A DNA stretch of 25,918 nucleotides from Methanolinea sp. UBA275 (GTDB lineage Archaea; Halobacteriota; Methanomicrobia; Methanomicrobiales; Methanospirillaceae), in assembly GCA_002506105.1 (NCBI GenBank), contig DAWU01000060.1, positions 1 through 25,918 of the forward strand, read 5' to 3'. This document shows positions 22,032-25,918 of this stretch, piece after piece. How positions within the stretch are numbered: position 1 is the first letter of the stretch; the number at the start of each line of letters is the position of its first letter. A program made the position numbers and the translations under genes. The notes below the pieces were generated by a model, which was given only the letters and a program-made list of their open reading frames with translations, was not told the DNA's origin and ran no database searches.

Positions 22032-25000
22032 ATGCAGCTCAACCCCGCCCAGGTCGATGCCGTTACGTGCCAGGGCATCCAGCTCATCCTCGCCGGTCCC
22101 GGGTCGGGAAAGACACGGGTCATCACCGAAAAGATTCGCTACCTTATCTCAACGGGGGTATCCCCTTCAAACATCCTAGCCCTCACCTTCTCGGATAAAG
22201 CCGCCCAGGAGATGCGGGACCGTTTGGACTCAGCACCGCAGAGTGCCGATCTGACGGTGAGCACCTTCCACTCATTCTGTCTCTCTATCCTGGAAGAGAA
22301 CCGGTTGGATTCTGGTATCAATTTCAGTTCAGGAATTATCAGCCGGGCGAATCAGCTCGTCTGGGGGCTGAAGAACATCGATTCATTCGGGTTTGAGCAT
22401 ATCGAGGTCGGGAACAACGCTGTTGACGTTATTGAGGCAATTATTGACGGGATCAGCACATTCCGGGATGAACTCATCTCTCCGGATGAACTCGCCAGTT
22501 ATCTCAAGGCGAAAGAACCAGTCGCGGTATCAGCAGAAGAATCAGCATACCTCGAGAAGCTATCGGACCTCCTCAAGGTCTACAGAGCCTATGAACGTTT
22601 CAAACGTGAAGAGATGCTCCTCGATTACGACGACATGATCCATGAGACCTGCCGGTTGTTCGAACGAAAACCTCTCATCCTCCAGCGATACCGGGAACGG
22701 TTCACCCATATCCTCGTTGATGAATTCCAAGATACGAATTACGCTCAGTTGCAGCTGATCAAGATGCTCGCCGGGGATCATGTCTGTGTGGTGGGCGATG
22801 ATGACCAGACTATCTACAGGTTCCGCGGGGCGTATCTCACGAATATGCAGGATTTTCTCCGGCATTTCCGGGATGCAAAGGAGATTCTTCTCACTCATAA
22901 CTACCGGAGCACCCAGACTATCCTGACCCTTGCCCTGGTGTTAATGCACCATGCGCCCAACAGGAGAGAGAAACGTCTGCTTACAGAAAACCCTCCTGGA
23001 GATCCGGTCAAAGTAGTGCAATGTGAGAATGAAACGACCGAGGCCTCGTATGTGGTCGAAGAGATCGAACGGATGCTTGGAACTCCTTTCACATCCCGTC
23101 GTGAGAATCTAGAGCGTCCCTACACCTACAAAGACTTCGCGATCATCTGCCGGAGGAGAAGGGATGGTGCAAAGTTTTACCAACTCCTTCGGGATCGGGG
23201 TATCCCTGCAGAATTTGTAGGAGAAATGGAGTTCTTCTCCGCACCGGTGATCCGTGACCTGCTGGCATACCTGAAGATTATCAACAACCCCCTTGCAGCA
23301 GGAATCCCCCTCAATCGGGTCATGAAAATATCAGGAATCCCGGAGACCGAAGTGCAGAAGATCAATGCGGCCGCCCGGAAAGCGACCTTCGGGAATCCGT
23401 ATAACGACGGTGTCTTCGAGGCGATGCGAAGCGTTGACTCCCTCGCACCTCACTATGCTACCGCGATTCGTGAGATACTCGGAACCTTGGACAGCCTGAT
23501 CATGGAGAAAGATCGGGGCCCCCTCACCGCGCTGGTCCACCACCTCATGATGCAGGCGACCGACCTGTATGCCCAGGCCCTCGAAGACGAGACCGGGCAG
23601 GAGGTCCTTCTCCTCAACCAATTCCTCACCATCACCCGCGAGTACGATGAGATAACAAAAGATGCGACGGTCGACAGCTTCCTCAGCTATCTCAGGTTCC
23701 TCTCGGGATTCTCTATTGAGATAGGGGAGACCGATGTGGCAGATTCGGTGAAAGTCCTGACCGTCCACAAGAGCAAAGGGAAGGAGTTCCCTGTGGTATT
23801 CGTAGGGGATCTTGCGGTGAATCGGTTCCCGCTCCAGTACCAGGCGAAGGAGTTCTTTGTCCCCAATGACCTCTCCAAGGGAATGAAAACCACCGATGAT
23901 GAGAAAGCCCTTTTTGAGCAGGAGGAACGTCGCCTCCTCTATGTCGCCATGACTCGGGCCGAGGATCATCTCTATCTCTTGAGGGCCAAGTGGTACGGGA
24001 ACAACAAGAATCCCACGAAACAATCGAAATTTCTTGACGAACTTCCCCTTGATGATACCTCACTTCTCCAGAAAATTGAGGTACCTGCTGCTGTTTCCGT
24101 TCCTGCAATGCGGGGTGAGAATGCCCTGGAACGATACCAGCACACTCTCCAATTTCAGGCCAAGAGGGCGATCCATCAGCTCCATCTTCAGACAGCGCTT
24201 CAACACATTATCACCCTCGAAAAAGTGCGACTTGTATCCGAGGGAAAAGGTCCGTCATCGTTCAATCGTGATGCATTCCTGACCTTCACGGAGAATGATG
24301 CAGAGATCGAGGCACTCATGCAGGGACATACCCCTTGCCTCGTTGGAGAATCACATACCTTCTCTGCATCCGGTTTGAGTACCTATGAACGCTGCCCCCT
24401 CAAGTACAAATTCCAACATGTTGTGCATATTCCGTCTCTTTCCCGGACCTTCTTCGATTTAGGTTCCGCGGTGCATTCTGTCATTGAACATCTCTCCAAG
24501 AAACAGAAAGAGGGGATCCCTCCCACCAAAGAGATGGCCCTTGCCCTGCTCGATACCGCATGGTCTACTGCAGCATACGAATCGAAGAGCCACGAGATGG
24601 AGGACCGTGCTACTGCCGAGACACTGCTCGATACCTACCTCGCCTGGCAAGCAGGCAATCCAAATCGAATCCTCGAGGCCGAGAAGAGGTTCCAGATCTC
24701 GCTTGGTGGAAGGCTTTTGAGGGGAGTGATTGATCGCATTGAAGAAACACCTGATGGCGAGATTGTCGTGATTGATTTCAAGACGGGCTCAAAGCCAGGA
24801 ACTCTCTCGAAAAATACCATCCGAGAAGATATGCAGATGAATCTCTATAGTCTGGCAATTCGTGAACTCTATGGGAAGCTCCCGGTGAAGGCATCACTGT
24901 ATTACCTCAGCCCCAACAAAACATTTGATTACAATCCCACCGTTGAGAGTATTGGAACCTTCGAAAACAGGGTAGTGAATCTCATCAATGCGGTATGTGC

Positions 25001-25079
25001 CGAGGAGTTCTCTCCAACCCCGGATTATCAGACGTGCAAGTGGTGTGATTACAAGGATTTCTGTGAAGAGAGTGAATAG
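22032..25079 (+). CDS. UvrD-like SF1 helicase fused to Fe-S PD-(D/E)XK nuclease
   Basis: A 1015-residue fusion. Helicase motifs are all present: Q motif at the start (LNPAQ), Walker A GPGSGKT (22-28), Walker B DEFQD (230-234), motif III GDDDQTIYRFRG (255-266), motif IV THNYRS (288-293), motif V VLTVHKSKGKEF (575-586) and motif VI LLYVAMTRAEDH (635-646). The C-terminal nuclease has H815, D901, the D915-F-K917 active site, and the Q935-x3-Y939 motif. Four cysteines (C788, C1002, C1005, C1011) are placed as in AddB/Cas4-type Fe-S nucleases. It should unwind and cut DNA ends. It could serve repair or defence; the setting next to a recombinase and a DUF4011 gene favours defence or element maintenance (inference). 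No ribosome binding site is evident at the ATG. 21847-22031 holds no gene. Confidence 0.92.
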   Translation: MQLNPAQVDAVTCQGIQLILAGPGSGKTRVITEKIRYLISTGVSPSNILALTFSDKAAQEMRDRLDSAPQSADLTVSTFHSFCLSILEENRLDSGINFSSGIISRANQLVWGLKNIDSFGFEHIEVGNNAVDVIEAIIDGISTFRDELISPDELASYLKAKEPVAVSAEESAYLEKLSDLLKVYRAYERFKREEMLLDYDDMIHETCRLFERKPLILQRYRERFTHILVDEFQDTNYAQLQLIKMLAGDHVCVVGDDDQTIYRFRGAYLTNMQDFLRHFRDAKEILLTHNYRSTQTILTLALVLMHHAPNRREKRLLTENPPGDPVKVVQCENETTEASYVVEEIERMLGTPFTSRRENLERPYTYKDFAIICRRRRDGAKFYQLLRDRGIPAEFVGEMEFFSAPVIRDLLAYLKIINNPLAAGIPLNRVMKISGIPETEVQKINAAARKATFGNPYNDGVFEAMRSVDSLAPHYATAIREILGTLDSLIMEKDRGPLTALVHHLMMQATDLYAQALEDETGQEVLLLNQFLTITREYDEITKDATVDSFLSYLRFLSGFSIEIGETDVADSVKVLTVHKSKGKEFPVVFVGDLAVNRFPLQYQAKEFFVPNDLSKGMKTTDDEKALFEQEERRLLYVAMTRAEDHLYLLRAKWYGNNKNPTKQSKFLDELPLDDTSLLQKIEVPAAVSVPAMRGENALERYQHTLQFQAKRAIHQLHLQTALQHIITLEKVRLVSEGKGPSSFNRDAFLTFTENDAEIEALMQGHTPCLVGESHTFSASGLSTYERCPLKYKFQHVVHIPSLSRTFFDLGSAVHSVIEHLSKKQKEGIPPTKEMALALLDTAWSTAAYESKSHEMEDRATAETLLDTYLAWQAGNPNRILEAEKRFQISLGGRLLRGVIDRIEETPDGEIVVIDFKTGSKPGTLSKNTIREDMQMNLYSLAIRELYGKLPVKASLYYLSPNKTFDYNPTVESIGTFENRVVNLINAVCAEEFSPTPDYQTCKWCDYKDFCEESE

Positions 25080-25105
25080 CGAACATCTTGGATGAGGTAA
25101 AAACC

Positions 25106-25237
25106 ATGGGATTCCTCGATTGGTTGAAGGCATATATCACTCCAGATTCTTCCCGCCAGTCTGAAAAGAAACGGCGACGAGAAGTAGATGAGGAAGAGGA
25201 AGAGATTGAGGAGTTAATTGCCCTCGATATCATCTGA
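25106..25237 (+). CDS. Small charged protein after the helicase-nuclease
   Basis: A 43-residue open frame with a good ribosome binding site (GAGGT, 7 nt before the ATG), 26 bp after the helicase stop, so probably cotranscribed. The N-terminus MGFLDWLKAYI is an amphipathic helix; then a short basic stretch (KKRRRE) is followed by an acidic run (VDEEEEEIEELIALDII). No family is recognised. The charge pattern would suit a small protein-binding or membrane-touching partner. The following 25238-25457 has no gene, but an AT-rich TATA-like region near 25409-25420 may drive the next gene. Confidence 0.5.
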   Translation: MGFLDWLKAYITPDSSRQSEKKRRREVDEEEEEIEELIALDII

Positions 25238-25457
25238 TGTCTTGAGAGATGGTGACGACCCGGAATGTTCGTCTCTTCTCCAGCTTGCTGCTCACACCGT
25301 GCTCTGAACTCATACAAGATTTTAATTGAAAGAGTATCATTCTGCATTACTTCATTTGAGAGAAGCCCAGGACGCAATTCTACTCATCCTCGGACATATT
25401 AAATTAGAGAAAAATAATATACTCACTATTTAATCCAATGATGCCGGAGGTATCTCC

Positions 25458-25637
25458 TTGCTTACGATGGCAGATCAAATTGAGGATATCAGAAAGAAAT
25501 TAATTGACCTTACTCTTCGTAATCGGCTTATTAATTATCGTCCAACAAAGGCACGGACTATCAATATTTTAAATGAGAATCTTTTAGAAATTTATGATAT
25601 ACTTGTTCTTAAAGGTAGTGTAAGGAATTTACTGTAA
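25458..25637 (+). pseudogene. N-terminal stump of a DUF4011-type gene
   Basis: A ribosome binding site GGAGGT (25446-25451) precedes TTG 25458 (an in-frame ATG lies at 25467). The translated IEDIRKKLIDLTLRNRLINY, then RPTKARTINIL and IYDILVLKG, match the N-terminus of DUF4011 proteins. Those are usually very large helicase-containing proteins found in defence islands, some with a Vsr-like nuclease domain. After LKG the frame changes character and stops at 25637, so only about 53 of an expected 1000 or more residues remain. The break coincides with GTGTAAGG at 25618. The gene is broken by an insertion or deletion. The AT-rich codons differ from the helicase gene just upstream. Confidence 0.65.
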
Positions 25638-25772
25638 AAACGAAAACCCGATCCTGTACATTAGCCATGACAACACTACAAGAAAAAGCAAACGAATCGA
25701 TTCCAAAACTCAATGCACCATTTCCAGTGCAACTTTTCGAATCTATCCAATTGATGAATACGGCCATTGATC

Positions 25773-25804
25773 CGCCGCCGGGGCGCCCTTCGGGGGCGGC
25801 GGCG
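25773..25804. terminator. GC-rich hairpin
   Basis: CGCCGCC (25773-25779) pairs with GGCGGCG (25798-25804), with an inner GCCC/GGGC stem over a TTCGG loop. It lies 20 bp past the stop of a possible minus-strand gene and in sharp contrast to the AT-rich surroundings. A transcription-end or REP-like role is possible; there is no U-tract. Confidence 0.35.
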
Positions 25805-25824
25805 TTTATCACGTCTTGCTTGAA

Positions 25825-25918
25825 TTACTCAACACTAATATCCACAGGGCAGATTGACAATTTCGACTCCGGTACCTGTATCTCGAATTCACTCATATTC
25901 AGGTAACGGTTCCCCGTG
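25825..25918 (-). CDS. Possible 3' end of a minus-strand gene
   Basis: A frame open from the window edge to a TAA at 25825-25827 encodes 30 residues ending with RYLNMSEFEIQVPES and then KLSICPVDISVE. The composition is protein-like and the GC-rich hairpin follows its stop, but a run this short can occur by chance. No family can be named. Confidence 0.3.
   Translation of the reverse strand, partial: TGNRYLNMSEFEIQVPESKLSICPVDISVE

Larger units (their letters stand above)
25618..25918 (+). mobile_element. Possible left part of an inserted element
   Basis: The DUF4011 frame is interrupted at GTGTAAGGAATTTACTGT. This resembles the terminal repeat of IS256-type elements, with a reading frame starting about 50 bp inside (25667), as such elements often have. 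That frame begins MTTLQEKANESIPKLNAPF and at about residue 34 runs into a GC-rich hairpin (25773-25804); from there it looks non-coding. No matching right end or transposase core is in the window. The region could be a truncated element, a non-autonomous derivative, or a rearrangement joint. Confidence 0.35.

Noticed and set aside
25252..25306. C/D-box small RNA candidate in the gap after the 43-residue protein
   Set aside because: A near C box (GTGACGA) and a CTGA D box are about 45 nt apart, but the C box has a mismatch, no good internal C'/D' pair is visible and the flanking stem is interrupted.
25609..25812. Minus-strand 67-residue frame across the GC-rich hairpin
   Set aside because: It reads through the hairpin and the DUF4011 junction, with no ribosome binding site and no recognisable domain.
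1..25918. CRISPR arrays and long tandem repeats
   Set aside because: No regularly spaced direct repeats were seen by eye; the Cas4-like nuclease domain is fused to a helicase and has no cas neighbours.

Overview
The window is chromosomal DNA of a euryarchaeon, most likely a methanogen of the order Methanomicrobiales. The evidence is an archaeal core gene set (eL15, eL37, Rpo12/RpoP, proteasome alpha, SBDS, RNase P proteins Rpp30 and Pop5, Pcc1, prefoldin beta, archaeal NAC, TrmI), a spliced tRNA-Tyr, archaeal TATA-type promoters and fairly GC-rich coding sequence. The order-level placement is inference; no methanogenesis gene lies in the window.

Layout. 1-1335: a secreted protein of unknown function on the minus strand, with its own terminator and a structured 5' leader. 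1336-4218: a tight minus-strand operon (DHH/RecJ-like phosphoesterase, PUA protein, NAC, TrmI) in which every gene overlaps the next. 4332-6244: nnr-moaC. 6385-10882: the translation/RNA-processing/proteasome superoperon (rpl15e, rpp30, pop5, psmA, SBDS, rpl37ae, rpoP, pcc1, pfdB). It lacks the exosome genes rrp4-rrp41-rrp42 that many archaea carry between SBDS and rpl37ae, and it has a gene-free gap where a Brix gene is found in some relatives. 10900-12438: leuA, convergent. 12570-12784: tRNA-Tyr (with a 32-nt intron) and tRNA-Asp. 12785-15838: a loosely packed accessory stretch with two HEAT-repeat proteins, a second secreted unknown and a small membrane protein. 15842-19630: metG, an unrecognised protein and a second DHH phosphoesterase.

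19730-25918 looks like an integrated element or defence-type island. tRNA-Phe is followed by a degenerate tRNA T-arm copy and a tyrosine recombinase with a C-terminal zinc ribbon. Next come an AT-rich gene encoding an unrecognised, internally duplicated protein, a 1015-residue UvrD-like helicase fused to an Fe-S PD-(D/E)XK nuclease, a 43-residue highly charged protein, and the N-terminal stump of a DUF4011-type (defence-associated) gene. That stump is cut off by what looks like an inserted or rearranged sequence reaching the window end. The distal attachment site is not visible.

The strongest leads are: (1) a foldable leader before rpl15e that places the ribosome binding site in a bulge next to the start codon; (2) the exosome-less superoperon; (3) the tRNA-Phe island with its duplicated protein, helicase-nuclease and small charged protein. 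Functional links inside the island are inference from gene order.
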